Shown here: positions 9,592 to 18,307 of the stretch, in pieces | Position numbering within the stretch: position 1 is the stretch's first letter | How the letters are laid out: the number at the start of each line of letters is the position of its first letter | Origin: Streptomyces ferrugineus | GTDB lineage: Bacteria; Actinomycetota; Actinomycetes; Streptomycetales; Streptomycetaceae | DNA length: 64,000 nucleotides | Direction: 5' to 3' | Assembly: GCF_015160855.1 (NCBI RefSeq) | Contig: NZ_CP063373.1 | Coordinates: forward strand, 2,108,001-2,172,000 | Program-made: the position numbers and the translations under genes | Notes under the pieces: model-generated | The model's input: only the letters and a program-made list of their open reading frames with translations | What the model was told of the DNA's origin: nothing | Databases searched by the model: none

Positions 9592-10482
9592 CTAGTTCGT
9601 GACCGTCCGGTAGGCGATCTCGGCCAGCCGCGCCTGACCGTCGACACTCGGATGGAACCAGTCCCACCGGCTGAGCTGCTGGACGCCGAACCGGAAGTCG
9701 TACACCGCGCCGTCGTCGAAGCGGCACCTGCGGTCCTTGTCGCAGACCTCCTCCAGCACCTCGTTGTACGCCTCGACGCGCTCCCGCACCGTCTCGCGCC
9801 GCTGGTTGGCCAGCGTCGTGAGCGAGTCGGGATCGCTCAGCATCGACGGGCAGATCCCCAGCTCCCACACCTGCTTGCCCGTCGGACTGGTACGGCCCAG
9901 CTCCCACAGCCGCATCAGGTTCGGCACGCTCGCGACATACACCTGGGTCTTCGGCAGGGCCTCGCGCAGCGTGCCCATCGCGTCCTCGAACTGCGCGCGG
10001 AAGTCGGCCACCGAGGTCATCGCGTCGGTCGTGTCGCGACAGGCGTCGTTCGCCCCCGCCATCACCGCCACCAACTCCGGCCTGCGGGTCGCCGCCTGGG
10101 CCATCTGCCCGGGAACGTCCGCCATCCGCGCCCCCGTCACCGCGTAGTTCCAGCTCCGCTGGGCCGCCTTCGCCTTCCCCAGCAGACGTACGGCCAGGCT
10201 GTTCACCTCGGGGCTGCTGCCGGTCGCCCAGGAGACCTCGGGGCAGTCCGACAGGACCGTACAGGCGTCGAAACCACGGGTGATGGAGTCGCCGACGGCC
10301 GCGACGGAGGCGGGGCTGCGGTCCCAGGTGGGGGTCGGCTTCGGCGACGGCCGCGCGCTCCGCGCATCGGTGCCGGACGGGGCCGGGGAGTTGCCGCCGA
10401 CGGCGTCACAGCCGGCGACGCCGAGGACGGCGGCGGACACGGCGCCGAGGACAGCGCGCGTGACGTGCCGTCGTTTCCGCAT
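9592..10482 (-). CDS. SGNH/GDSL hydrolase lipoprotein
   Basis: The 296-residue protein begins with a lipoprotein signal (RKRRHVTRAVLGAVSAAVLG) ending in the lipobox VAGC. It is followed by a Ser/Pro-rich spacer and an SGNH hydrolase domain: block I GDSIT with the nucleophile Ser, block III GANDAC, and block V near the end with the Asp/His pair in WFHPSVDG. It should be an esterase anchored on the outer face of the membrane; the substrate could be an acylated polysaccharide or lipid. Start ATG 10482 is set by the signal peptide. Confidence 0.88.
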   Translation of the reverse strand: MRKRRHVTRAVLGAVSAAVLGVAGCDAVGGNSPAPSGTDARSARPSPKPTPTWDRSPASVAAVGDSITRGFDACTVLSDCPEVSWATGSSPEVNSLAVRLLGKAKAAQRSWNYAVTGARMADVPGQMAQAATRRPELVAVMAGANDACRDTTDAMTSVADFRAQFEDAMGTLREALPKTQVYVASVPNLMRLWELGRTSPTGKQVWELGICPSMLSDPDSLTTLANQRRETVRERVEAYNEVLEEVCDKDRRCRFDDGAVYDFRFGVQQLSRWDWFHPSVDGQARLAEIAYRTVTN

Positions 10483-10737
10483 GCCTGGTCCATCCCCTCG
10501 TTCGGCCCCGTCATGGTTCCCAACCAATAACAACGCACAAGGGTTCCCGGCCGACTCATGCAACGGCTCACACCCGTACAAGCGTCCTGCCGGGTGAATG
10601 GCGGACGTTTCACGGCAGCGGGACCGACCGTACGTCACACTCCTTGCGCCGCCGCACGGTAGCCTCGCCATCAACGTGGCTGCCCGGCCACGATCGTCCG
10701 CCAGTTCGCAAGATGTCCGCTCTGCCCGGAGGTACCG

Positions 10738-11232
10738 GTGACGACACGTGGAGTTCTGTACGTGCACTCCGCGCCGCGCGCGCTGTGCCCGCACGTCGAG
10801 TGGGCCGTCGCCGGGGTGCTCGGCACACGCGTCAACCTCGACTGGATCCGGCAGCCGGCCGCGCCCGGCACCTGGCGCTCGGAGTTCTCCTGGCAGGGCG
10901 AGGCGGGCACCGCCTCCAAGCTGGCCTCCGCTCTGCGCGGCTGGCACCTCCTGCGCTTCGAGGTCACGGCCGAGCCCTGCCCCACCGCCGAGGGCGAGCG
11001 CTACAGCTGCACCCCCGACCTGGGCATCTTCCACGCGGTGACCGGCATCCACGGCGACATCCTGATCCCCGAGGACCGGCTGAGGGCGGCCCTGGCCCGC
11101 TCCCAGCGCGGCGAGACGGACCTGGAGGCGGAGATCGCCAAGCTCCTGGGGAAGCCGTGGGACGACGAGTTGGAGCCGTTCAGGTACGCGGGTGAGGGAG
11201 CGCCGGTGCGCTGGCTGCACCAGGTCGTCTGA
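10738..11232 (+). CDS. DUF3145 family protein
   Basis: The 164-residue protein matches the actinobacterial DUF3145 family across its length (RGVLYVHSAPRALCPHVEWA at the start, DLGIFHAVTGIHGDILIPED in the second half). The function is unknown. The GTG start has CGGAGG 5 bases upstream. The gene is convergent with fabF and is commonly found next to the fab operon in Streptomyces. No membrane segment or signal peptide is present. Confidence 0.9.
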   Translation: MTTRGVLYVHSAPRALCPHVEWAVAGVLGTRVNLDWIRQPAAPGTWRSEFSWQGEAGTASKLASALRGWHLLRFEVTAEPCPTAEGERYSCTPDLGIFHAVTGIHGDILIPEDRLRAALARSQRGETDLEAEIAKLLGKPWDDELEPFRYAGEGAPVRWLHQVV

Positions 11233-11240
11233 AGCCCGGA

Positions 11241-11284
11241 CACGTGAAGGGGCCCCACCTTTCGAGGTGGGGCCCCTTCACGTG
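11241..11284. terminator. Very strong bidirectional terminator
   Basis: A perfect 20-bp inverted repeat (CACGTGAAGGGGCCCCACCT and its complement) closed by a TTCG tetraloop separates the convergent DUF3145 and fabF genes and insulates the fab operon end. Confidence 0.95.
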
Positions 11285-11298
11285 CGTACGGATGCCGC

Positions 11299-12594
11299 TC
11301 AGATCGTCCGGAACGCCAGCACCACGTTGTGCCCACCGAACCCGAACGAGTCGTTCAGGGCGGCGATACGGCCCTCGACAGGCAGCTTGCGCGCCTCACC
11401 GCGGACGACGTCGGCGGTGGCCTCGGCCTCCGGGTCCAGGTTCTCGATGTTGATCGTCGGCGGGGCCACCCGGTGGTACAGCGCGAGCACGGTCGCGACC
11501 GTCTCGACACCGCCGGCGCCACCGAGCAGATGCCCGGTCATGGACTTCGTCGCCGACACGGCCATGTGGTCGGCGTCGTCGCCGAACACCTTCCGCAGTG
11601 CCTTCAGCTCGGCGATGTCACCGGCCGGCGTCGACGTCGCGTGCGCGTTGACGTGCACGATCTCCGCCGGGTCCAGGTCGTTGCGCTCCAGCAGGTTCTG
11701 CAGGGCGTGCGAGATGCCGCGGCCCTCCGGCTCCGGCTGCACGATGTCGTGGGCGTCGGCGGAGATGCCCTGCCCGACCGCCTCGGCGTACACCCGCGCC
11801 CCGCGCGCCGCGGCGTGCTCGGCGGACTCCAGGACGACCACGCCCGCGCCCTCGCCGAGGACGAAGCCGTCGCGGGCGACGTCGTAGGGACGCGACGCGC
11901 CCTGCGGGTCGTCGTTGTTCTTGGACATCGCCATCATGTTGCCGAACGCGGCGATCGGCAGCGGATGGATCGCCGCCTCCGTGCCACCCGCGACGACGAT
12001 GTCGGCGCGGCCGGTGCGGATCATCTCGATGGCGTAGCCGATGGCCTCGGCGCCCGACGCGCACGCGGAGACCGGCGTGTGCACGCCCGCACGGGCGCCC
12101 ACCAGCAGGCCCACGTTGGCGGAGGGGCTGTTCGGCATCAGCATGGGGACGGTGTGCGGGGAGACGCGGCGGACGCCCTTCTCCTTGAGCACGTCGTACT
12201 GGTCGAGCAGCGTCGTCACACCACCGATGCCGGAGGCGATGACCGCACCGAGGCGGTCCGGGTCGACAGTGCCCGCCGCGGTAGCGGCTGATGTTCCAGT
12301 CTCGCCGGCCTTGGCCTCGAACCCGGCGTCCTTCCAGGCCTCCTGAGCGGCGATCAGCGCGAACTGCGCCGAGCGGTCCAGTCGGCGGGCCTGCGGCCGC
12401 GGGATGATCTCGGTCGGCTCCACGGCGACCGGCGCGGCGATCCGGACCGCCTGGTCGGCGGCCCAGTCCTGCTCCAGGGGCTTGACGCCGGAACGTCCGG
12501 CGACCAGGCCCTCCCAGGTAGAGGCTGCGTCGCCACCCAGCGGTGTGGTTGCGCCGATACCGGTGACGACCACGGTGCGATTGGTCGGGCTCAC
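11299..12594 (-). CDS. fabF: 3-oxoacyl-[ACP] synthase II
   Basis: The 431-residue enzyme extends acyl-ACP with malonyl-ACP in type II fatty acid synthesis. The thiolase-fold triad is complete: Cys178 in VSACASG, a His in VNAHATSTPAGD and a His in SMTGHLLGG, with the C-terminal GFGGHN loop. The GTG start at 12594 has GGAGAAAGAA upstream. It is the last gene of the fasR-fabD-fabH-acpP-fabF cluster, 85 bases after acpP, and transcription ends at the hairpin at 11241-11284. Confidence 0.97.
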   Translation of the reverse strand: MSPTNRTVVVTGIGATTPLGGDAASTWEGLVAGRSGVKPLEQDWAADQAVRIAAPVAVEPTEIIPRPQARRLDRSAQFALIAAQEAWKDAGFEAKAGETGTSAATAAGTVDPDRLGAVIASGIGGVTTLLDQYDVLKEKGVRRVSPHTVPMLMPNSPSANVGLLVGARAGVHTPVSACASGAEAIGYAIEMIRTGRADIVVAGGTEAAIHPLPIAAFGNMMAMSKNNDDPQGASRPYDVARDGFVLGEGAGVVVLESAEHAAARGARVYAEAVGQGISADAHDIVQPEPEGRGISHALQNLLERNDLDPAEIVHVNAHATSTPAGDIAELKALRKVFGDDADHMAVSATKSMTGHLLGGAGGVETVATVLALYHRVAPPTINIENLDPEAEATADVVRGEARKLPVEGRIAALNDSFGFGGHNVVLAFRTI

Positions 12595-12679
12595 GGGAAT
12601 TCTTTCTCCAACGGATACGAGGATTCAGCGGCGCCACCGCCGGGTGGCGGGGCAGTCAGCCCAGCGGCCTGATCGGTGA

Positions 12680-12928
12680 TCAGCCCTGGTGCTTGAGGAT
12701 GTAGTCGGTCGCGTCGCCCACGGTCTTGAGGTTCTTGACGTCCTCGTCGGGGATCTTGACGTCGAAGCGCTCTTCGGCGGCGACGACGACCTCGACCATG
12801 GACAGCGAGTCGACGTCCAGGTCGTCGGTGAAGGACTTGTCCAGCTGGACGTCCTCAACCGGGATGCCGGCGATCTCGTTCACGATGTCGGCGAGACCGG
12901 CGACGATCTCTTCCTGAGTGGCGGCCAT
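12680..12928 (-). CDS. acpP: Acyl carrier protein of fatty acid synthesis
   Basis: The 82-residue acidic protein carries the phosphopantetheine attachment Ser41 in DVDSLSMVE. It shuttles the growing acyl chain between the Fab enzymes. Its position between fabH and fabF identifies it as the primary-metabolism carrier and not a polyketide one. AAGGAGCG lies 6 bases before the ATG. Confidence 0.97.
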   Translation of the reverse strand: MAATQEEIVAGLADIVNEIAGIPVEDVQLDKSFTDDLDVDSLSMVEVVVAAEERFDVKIPDEDVKNLKTVGDATDYILKHQG

Positions 12929-13008
12929 TTGGCGCTCCTTCGTTGTTGATCCAGAGGGTTTGGCGGTGTGTCCCGTACCGGACCCGATGATGAGCCGGCA
13001 CGGAGTGC

Positions 13009-14007
13009 CTAGGGGAGGGTAACGACCGTCGCGGCGTACACGAGACCCGCCCCGAAGCCGATGACGAGCGCGGTGTCGCCGCTCTTCGCCTCACCGGTCG
13101 CCAGGAGCCGCTCCATCGCGAGCGGGATCGAGGCGGCCGAGGTGTTGCCGGTGGTGCGCACATCACGGGCGACCGTGACGTGCTCCGGCAGCTTGAGAGT
13201 CTTCACCATCGAGTCGATGATCCGCTCGTTGGCCTGGTGCGGAATGAAGACGTCCAGTTCGTCCGGGGTGATCCCGGCCGCGTCCAGCGCCTGCTGGGCG
13301 ACCTTCGCCATCTCGAACACGGCCCAGCGGAACACCGCCTGGCCCTCCTGCGTGATCGCAGGGAACTTGTCCGTGGAGCTGTCGTACTCGGTCCATGCCA
13401 CGGTCTGCTTGATGGTCTCGGACTTGTCGCCCTCGGAGCCCCAGATGGTCGGGCCGATGGCCGGCTCCTTCGCCGGGCCCACGACGACCGCGCCCGCGCC
13501 GTCGCCGAACAGGAAGGCCGTGGCCCGGTCCTCCAGGTCGGTCAGGTCGCTCAGCCGCTCGACGCCGATGACCAGGACGTACTCGGCGGAGCCCTCGACG
13601 ATCATGCCCTTGGCGAGGGTCAGACCGTAGCCGAAGCCCGCGCAGCCGGCCGAGATGTCGAAGGCGGCGGCCTTGTTCGTGCCGAGCTTGTCGGCGATCT
13701 CGGTGGCGACGGCCGGGGTCTGCTTGAAGTGCGAGACGGTCGAGACGATGACGCCGCCGATCTGCTCGGCGGAGATCCCGGCGTCGGCGATCGCCTTGCC
13801 GGACGCCTCGATGGACATCGCGGCGACGGTCTCCTCGTCGTTCGCCCAGTGCCGCGTCTCGATGCCGGAGCGCGAACGGATCCACTCGTCGGACGAGTCG
13901 ATCTTCTCCAGGATCACCTCGTTGGGCACCACACGGGTCGGGCGGTAACCGCCCACACCGAGGATGCGCGCGTACGGGGCGCCCTTGCTGGGCTTCAGCT
14001 TCGCCAT
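13009..14007 (-). CDS. fabH: 3-oxoacyl-[ACP] synthase III
   Basis: The 332-residue protein starts chains by condensing acyl-CoA with malonyl-ACP; in Streptomyces it takes branched and straight starters. Cys122 in ISAGCAGFGYG, a His in IPHQANERI and an Asn in TTGNTSAAS form the catalytic triad. The ATG has AAGGAGC upstream, 15 bases after the fabD stop, so it is translated from the same mRNA. The usual length of the family is kept. Confidence 0.97.
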   Translation of the reverse strand: MAKLKPSKGAPYARILGVGGYRPTRVVPNEVILEKIDSSDEWIRSRSGIETRHWANDEETVAAMSIEASGKAIADAGISAEQIGGVIVSTVSHFKQTPAVATEIADKLGTNKAAAFDISAGCAGFGYGLTLAKGMIVEGSAEYVLVIGVERLSDLTDLEDRATAFLFGDGAGAVVVGPAKEPAIGPTIWGSEGDKSETIKQTVAWTEYDSSTDKFPAITQEGQAVFRWAVFEMAKVAQQALDAAGITPDELDVFIPHQANERIIDSMVKTLKLPEHVTVARDVRTTGNTSAASIPLAMERLLATGEAKSGDTALVIGFGAGLVYAATVVTLP

Positions 14008-14022
14008 GCTCCGGGCTCCTTG

Positions 14023-14940
14023 TCAGGCGTGCTCTGCGATGAGCTCGCGAGCAGCGTCCAGGTCGTCGGGGGTCTTCAGCGCCAGGGTCTTCACACCCGG
14101 CAGCGCGCGCTTGGCCAGACCGGTCAGGGTGCCGCCCGGGCACGCCTCGATCAGGGCCGTGACACCGAGCTCCTTGAAGGTCTCCATGCACAGGTCCCAG
14201 CGGACCGGGTTGGCGACCTGCCCGACGAGGCGCTCCAGCACCTCGGCGCCGCCGGCGACCGCCTTGCCGTCCTTGTTGGAGACGTAGGTGACCTTCGGGT
14301 CGGCGGGGACGAGTTCCTTGGCGGCCTCGGCCAGCTTCTCGACGGCGGGGCCCATGTGGTGGGTGTGGAAGGCGCCGGCGACCTTCAGCGCGACGACCTT
14401 GCGCACGCCCTCGGGCTTGTCCTGCTCCAGTGCGGCGAGCTGCTCCATGGTGCCCGCGGCCACGATCTGGCCGGCGCCGTTGATGTTCGCCGGCGTCAGG
14501 CCCAGCTTCTCCAGGTGCGCGACCGAGGTCTCCGGGTCGCCGCCGAGCAGCGCCGACATGCCGGTCTCGGTGATCGCGGCGGCCTCGGCCATGGCCAGGC
14601 CCCGCCTGCGCACGAGGCTCAGCGCGGCGGTGTCGTCGAGGACACCCGCGTAGGCGGCGGCGGTGATCTCGCCGACGGAGTGGCCGGCGACGGCGCCGGG
14701 CGCCATGTCACCGAGTGCCGCGGCGGACAGGATCCCGGCCGCGACGAGCAGCGGCTGGGCCACGGCGGTGTCCCGGATGGCGTCCGCGTCGGCCTGCGTG
14801 CCGTAGTGGGCGAGGTCCAGTCCGATGGCGTCCGACCAGGCACCGAGGCGGTCGGCGGCACCGGGCAGTTCGAGCCAGGGGGTCAGGAAGCCGGGCGTCT
14901 GGGCGCCCTGGCCGGGAGCGACGAGTACGAGCACTCTCAC
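14023..14940 (-). CDS. fabD: Malonyl-CoA:ACP transacylase
   Basis: The 305-residue enzyme loads malonyl units onto ACP. The nucleophile Ser88 lies in GHSVGE, the oxyanion loop GQGAQ is at residues 10-14, and the active-site His is in AGAFHTHHM. The GTG start at 14940 follows AAGAGAG. It is the first structural gene of the fab operon, 83 bases after fasR. In S. coelicolor FasR binds the fabD promoter, so this gap should hold its operator. Confidence 0.97.
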   Translation of the reverse strand: MRVLVLVAPGQGAQTPGFLTPWLELPGAADRLGAWSDAIGLDLAHYGTQADADAIRDTAVAQPLLVAAGILSAAALGDMAPGAVAGHSVGEITAAAYAGVLDDTAALSLVRRRGLAMAEAAAITETGMSALLGGDPETSVAHLEKLGLTPANINGAGQIVAAGTMEQLAALEQDKPEGVRKVVALKVAGAFHTHHMGPAVEKLAEAAKELVPADPKVTYVSNKDGKAVAGGAEVLERLVGQVANPVRWDLCMETFKELGVTALIEACPGGTLTGLAKRALPGVKTLALKTPDDLDAARELIAEHA

Positions 14941-15023
14941 ACTCTCTCTTGGGGACGGCCGACGCCGCCCGTGGGGACAAGGACGAAGAACACGAGGGGG
15001 TTTTGTGGGCCCCCGACAAAAGC

Positions 15024-16229
15024 CTAGAGCTGGAGATCGCCGTCGACCAGACGCCCCAGGATCAGCGCGATCCGCAGGGTGAACGCGGAGCGTACATCGG
15101 ACGGCGACCAGCCGGTGACGTCAGTCACACGTCGAAGCCGGTAGCGCACGGTGTTGGGATGCACGAACAGCATCCGCGCCGCGCCCTCCAGACTGCTCGC
15201 CTGCTCGAGATAGACGGAGAGCGTCTCCAGCAGAGCCGACCCGGCCTCCTCCAGCGGTCTGTAGATCTCCTCCACCAACTGCTCGCGCGCACTCGGATCC
15301 CCCGCGATGGCGCGCTCCGGCAGCAGATCGTCCGCGAGCACCGGCCGGGGCGCGTCCTGCCAGGCGGAACACGCCTTCAGCCCGGCGGCCGCGGCCTGCG
15401 CGGACCGGGTGGCGGCCAGCAGATCCGGTACGACCGGACCCGCGACGACCGGACCGGCGGCAAAGGGCCCGATCAGCGACTTGGCGACGGCGAGCGGGTT
15501 GTCGCTGCCGCCCGCGATCACGACCAGCCGGTCCCCGAGCACCCCGGTCAGCACCTGGAGCTTCGCGTGCCGGGCGGCCCGCCGGATGGCCTCGACGGTC
15601 AGCTCGCTGTCCCCGTCGGGCGCGGTGCCGAGCACGACACACACATGCTCGGGCGAGTTCCAACCCAGCGCCGCGGCACGGCTCACGGCCCCCTCGTCGG
15701 CCTCGCCGCTGAGCACGGCGTTGACCACCAGCGACTCCAGGCGGGCGTCCCAGGCACCGCGTGCCTCCGCGGCCTGGGCGTAGACCTGGGCGGTGGCGAA
15801 GGCGATCTCGCGGGCGTACACGAGCAGCGCCTCGCGCAGCACACCCTCGTCGCCCGGCGCCGCCACCTCGTCGATGGCCGACTCCATGACCTCGATGGTC
15901 GTGCGCACCATCTCCACGGTCTGCCGCAGCGTGATGGCGCGGGTCAGCTCGCGGGGCGCCGTACCGAAGACATCGGTGGAGATGGCCTGGGGTGCGTCGG
16001 GATGCCGGAACCACTCGGTGAAAGCGGCGATACCGGCCTGGGCGACGAGACCGATCCAGGAACGGTTCTCCGGGGGCATCGCCCGGTACCACGGCAGCGT
16101 CTCGTCCATCCGCGCGATGGCCTGCGCGGCGAGCGAACCGGAGGACTTCTCCAGTCGCTTCAGGGTCGCGGAGTGGGCATGGACGTCGTGCGCGGCGGCT
16201 GGGGACTTACGGGCTTCGGGTTCGGGCAC
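15024..16229 (-). CDS. fasR: PucR-type transcriptional activator of fatty acid synthesis
   Basis: The 401-residue protein ends in a PucR-family helix-turn-helix (ASSLEGAARMLFVHPNTVRY, about residues 340-360) and has the GGDEF-like middle region of CdaR/PucR regulators. Its position directly upstream of fabD, on the same strand, matches FasR, the activator of the fab genes described in S. coelicolor. The GTG at 16229 has only a weak ribosome site, so the exact start is less sure; the conserved part begins near ATLKRLEKSSGSLAAQ. Confidence 0.92.
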   Translation of the reverse strand: MPEPEARKSPAAAHDVHAHSATLKRLEKSSGSLAAQAIARMDETLPWYRAMPPENRSWIGLVAQAGIAAFTEWFRHPDAPQAISTDVFGTAPRELTRAITLRQTVEMVRTTIEVMESAIDEVAAPGDEGVLREALLVYAREIAFATAQVYAQAAEARGAWDARLESLVVNAVLSGEADEGAVSRAAALGWNSPEHVCVVLGTAPDGDSELTVEAIRRAARHAKLQVLTGVLGDRLVVIAGGSDNPLAVAKSLIGPFAAGPVVAGPVVPDLLAATRSAQAAAAGLKACSAWQDAPRPVLADDLLPERAIAGDPSAREQLVEEIYRPLEEAGSALLETLSVYLEQASSLEGAARMLFVHPNTVRYRLRRVTDVTGWSPSDVRSAFTLRIALILGRLVDGDLQL

Positions 16230-16316
16230 GGGGACAAGACTGCCTTATCCGGACGTGAGCGCGTGCCGGAGGGTCGCGGGTGAGCCCTCCCAGGTGGGGC
16301 TACGGTGGTGCCCGTG

Positions 16317-16976
16317 ATGGACGTACGGCGCGCCGCGGAGCGCTATCCGGGAGGAGAACCGGCCTCGGGCATCGAGTCCCGCCACGCCTTCTCCTTCGGC
16401 CCGCACTACGACCCCGACAACCTCCGCTTCGGCGCGATGATCGCCTGCAACGAGGAGCGGCTCGCGCCCGGCGCCGGCTTCGACGAGCACCCGCACAGCC
16501 ACACCGAGATCGTGACGTGGGTGGTCGAGGGCGAGCTGACCCACCGCGACTCCACCGGCCACGAGACCCGGGTCGGCCCCGGGGACGTCCAGCGGCTGAG
16601 CTCGGCGGGCGGCGTACGGCACGTCGAGCGCAACGACGCCGGCACGCCGCTGACCTTCATCCAGACCTGGCTGGCCCCGCTGACCCCGGGCGGCGACCCG
16701 TCGTACGAGATCGTCCACGGCATCGCGGACTCCACGCCGTACGCCGTCCCGGAGGCGGGCGCGATGCTGCACGTACGGCGGCTGGGGGCGGGGGAGCGGA
16801 CGGCGGTGCCGGACGGGGCGTATCTGTATGTGCATGTCGTGCGCGGTGCGGTGCGGCTGGACGGCGAGGAACTGGGCGCGGGAGACGCGGCGCGCATCAC
16901 GGACGCCAAGGACGTCGAGGCGGTCGGGGTGAGCGCGGCGGAGCTGCTGATGTGGGAGATGGCCGGGCAGCTGTGA
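16317..16976 (+). CDS. Pirin family cupin protein
   Basis: The 219-residue protein has the two-cupin layout of pirins. The N-terminal metal site is visible as HPHSHTE with a later His in GVRHVERND and a Glu nearby. Bacterial pirins include quercetinases and modulators of metabolic enzymes; which applies here is unknown. Starts GTG 16305, GTG 16308, GTG 16314 and ATG 16317 are in one frame with no Shine-Dalgarno sequence. TACGGT at 16301-16306 looks like a -10 box that would give a leaderless message starting close to 16314-16317. Confidence 0.87.
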   Translation: MDVRRAAERYPGGEPASGIESRHAFSFGPHYDPDNLRFGAMIACNEERLAPGAGFDEHPHSHTEIVTWVVEGELTHRDSTGHETRVGPGDVQRLSSAGGVRHVERNDAGTPLTFIQTWLAPLTPGGDPSYEIVHGIADSTPYAVPEAGAMLHVRRLGAGERTAVPDGAYLYVHVVRGAVRLDGEELGAGDAARITDAKDVEAVGVSAAELLMWEMAGQL

Positions 16977-16992
16977 GACACGAGATGCCTGA

Positions 16993-17217
16993 GTGGTCAC
17001 TGAGGCGTCCAATGGAGGCGTGGTACTGCGACGACTTGGTGAGTGGTGTGCCCGCCACTTCGTGATCGTGATCGTCGCCTGGATCGTGGCCCTGGGCGCA
17101 CACGCCTGGTGGACGCCCCGGTGGCTGGACCGGACGCTGCCGCGCATCGACACCGAGGGCGCGGGCGAGGAACTCGGCGCGGGGCGGGCTACAGCTCGGC
17201 GAGCACCGCGTCCGTGA
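16993..17217 (+). pseudogene. MMPL transporter relic: N-terminus joined to C-terminus
   Basis: The 74-codon frame starts with the cytoplasmic lead and first membrane helix of an MMPL/RND lipid transporter (VLRRLGEWCARHFVIVIVAW) and then passes, near 17098, straight into a stretch like the extreme C-terminus of such proteins (WWTPRWLDRTLPRIDTEG). Such transporters have roughly 700 residues, so about 2 kb between the ends is gone, in frame. The last 29 bases overlap the end of the convergent serine hydrolase gene. It cannot transport anything. The assignment is from memory of family ends. Confidence 0.6.
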
Positions 17218-18004
17218 ACGCCGGCCACACCTCGACGGCCCAGGGCCCGAAGGCGCGATCGGTCAGCGCCACGCAGGCCGCCCGCGCGTCCGGGTCGATC
17301 CACAGGAACGTACCCGACTGCCCGAAGTGCCCGAAGGTGCGCGGCGAGGACGAAGACCCCGTCCAGTGCGGCGACTTGGAGTCCCGGATCTCGAAGCCGA
17401 GCCCCCAGTCGTTCGGGTTCTGATGCCCGTACCCGGGCAGCACGCCCTTCGTTCCCGGGTACTGCACGGTCATCGCCTCGGCGACCGTGCGCGGGTCCAG
17501 CAGCCGCGGCGCCTGCACCTCCGCCGCGAACCGCAGCAGATCCTCGACGCTCGACACGCCGTCCTTGGCCGGGGAGCCCTCCAGCGCGGTGGACGTCATG
17601 CCCAGCGGCTCCAGCACCGCCTGCCGCAGATACTCCCCGAACGCGATGTCCGTCGCCTTGGCGACATGATCCCCGAGCTGCTCGAACCCGGCGTTGGAGT
17701 ACAGCCGCCGCTCCCCGGGCGGGGCCGTCACCCGGTGCTCGTCGAAGGCCAGCCCCGAGGTGTGCGCGAGCAGATGCCGCACGGTCGCCCCCTGCGGCCC
17801 GGCCGGCTCGTCGAGCTCGACCGCGCCCTCCTCGTAGGCGACGAGGACGGCGTAGGCGGCCAGCGGCTTGGTGACCGAGGCCAGCGCGAACCGCTGCCCG
17901 ACCGGGCCGTGCGTACCCAGGACCGTGCCGTCCGCCCGGACGACACCCGCGGCGGCGGTGGGGACCGGCCAGTTCTCGATCAGTGCGAGGCTCTGCAAGG
18001 ACAT
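17189..18004 (-). CDS. Serine hydrolase of the class C beta-lactamase family
   Basis: The 271-residue protein shows the three active-site elements of the family: SVTK (nucleophile Ser and general base Lys, about residues 43-46), YSN in RLYSNAGFE, and HFGQSG in place of the KTG-like box. It has no signal peptide, so a cytoplasmic esterase is more likely than an antibiotic resistance enzyme. ATG 18004 is used, with no strong ribosome site. It stands between two decayed genes. Confidence 0.87.
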   Translation of the reverse strand: MSLQSLALIENWPVPTAAAGVVRADGTVLGTHGPVGQRFALASVTKPLAAYAVLVAYEEGAVELDEPAGPQGATVRHLLAHTSGLAFDEHRVTAPPGERRLYSNAGFEQLGDHVAKATDIAFGEYLRQAVLEPLGMTSTALEGSPAKDGVSSVEDLLRFAAEVQAPRLLDPRTVAEAMTVQYPGTKGVLPGYGHQNPNDWGLGFEIRDSKSPHWTGSSSSPRTFGHFGQSGTFLWIDPDARAACVALTDRAFGPWAVEVWPAFTDAVLAEL

Positions 18005-18023
18005 GCCCGTGAGCCTATGCCGC

Positions 18024-18240
18024 TCACCGCCTCAGAATCATCGTGGGGTCCGGCTTGTGGACGAAGCCGAGGGAGGCGTGGAGCGGCCATGCACGCACGC
18101 GCGTACCCGCGACACCGGGCCCGGGGATCGGTGGCGACGCCGAAGACGTACCCGGCCGGCTCCCGCGGATTGCCCGCGTTCCCGGTCCGGTGGTCGACCG
18201 CCCCGACCACCAGCGGCACCCGCACGCCACGGCGATCGTC
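18024..18240 (-). pseudogene. GNAT acetyltransferase relic
   Basis: On the minus strand one frame encodes the acetyl-CoA-binding segment of a GNAT enzyme (VFGVATDPRARCRGYARACM, near 18140-18090). A second frame, starting about 18085, encodes the typical C-terminus HASLGFVHKPDPTMILRR and a stop at 18024. The roughly 30 residues normally found between these parts are missing and the frame shifts, so an internal deletion of non-triplet length has destroyed the gene. The 5' part upstream of about 18240 is also lost. It fills the 303-base gap between the serine hydrolase and merR-type genes. Confidence 0.6.
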
Positions 18241-18269
18241 ATGTCCCCCGGTTTTCTTACCGTTTCGGC

Positions 18270-18300
18270 TTGCTTGGAGCGCACTCCAAGGTCATAGCGT
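18270..18300 (+). promoter_or_regulatory. MerR-type promoter with operator in a 19-bp spacer
   Basis: TTGCTT (18270-18275) and TAGCGT (18295-18300) are separated by 19 bp, and the spacer region holds the perfect dyad CTTGGAG-CGCA-CTCCAAG (18273-18290). This over-long spacer with a central dyad is the hallmark of MerR-controlled promoters. The ATG of the MerR gene lies 7 bases past the -10 box, so the message may be leaderless. Confidence 0.75.
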
Positions 18301-18307
18301 GGAGAGC

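Noticed and set aside
13180..15027. Long plus-strand frame across fabH and fabD
   Set aside because: It is antisense to two unmistakable Fab genes and has low-complexity sequence.
17189..18004. Beta-lactam resistance gene
   Set aside because: The SxxK/YSN/HxG motifs fit the broad class C-like esterase family, but there is no export signal, so calling it a resistance gene is not justified.
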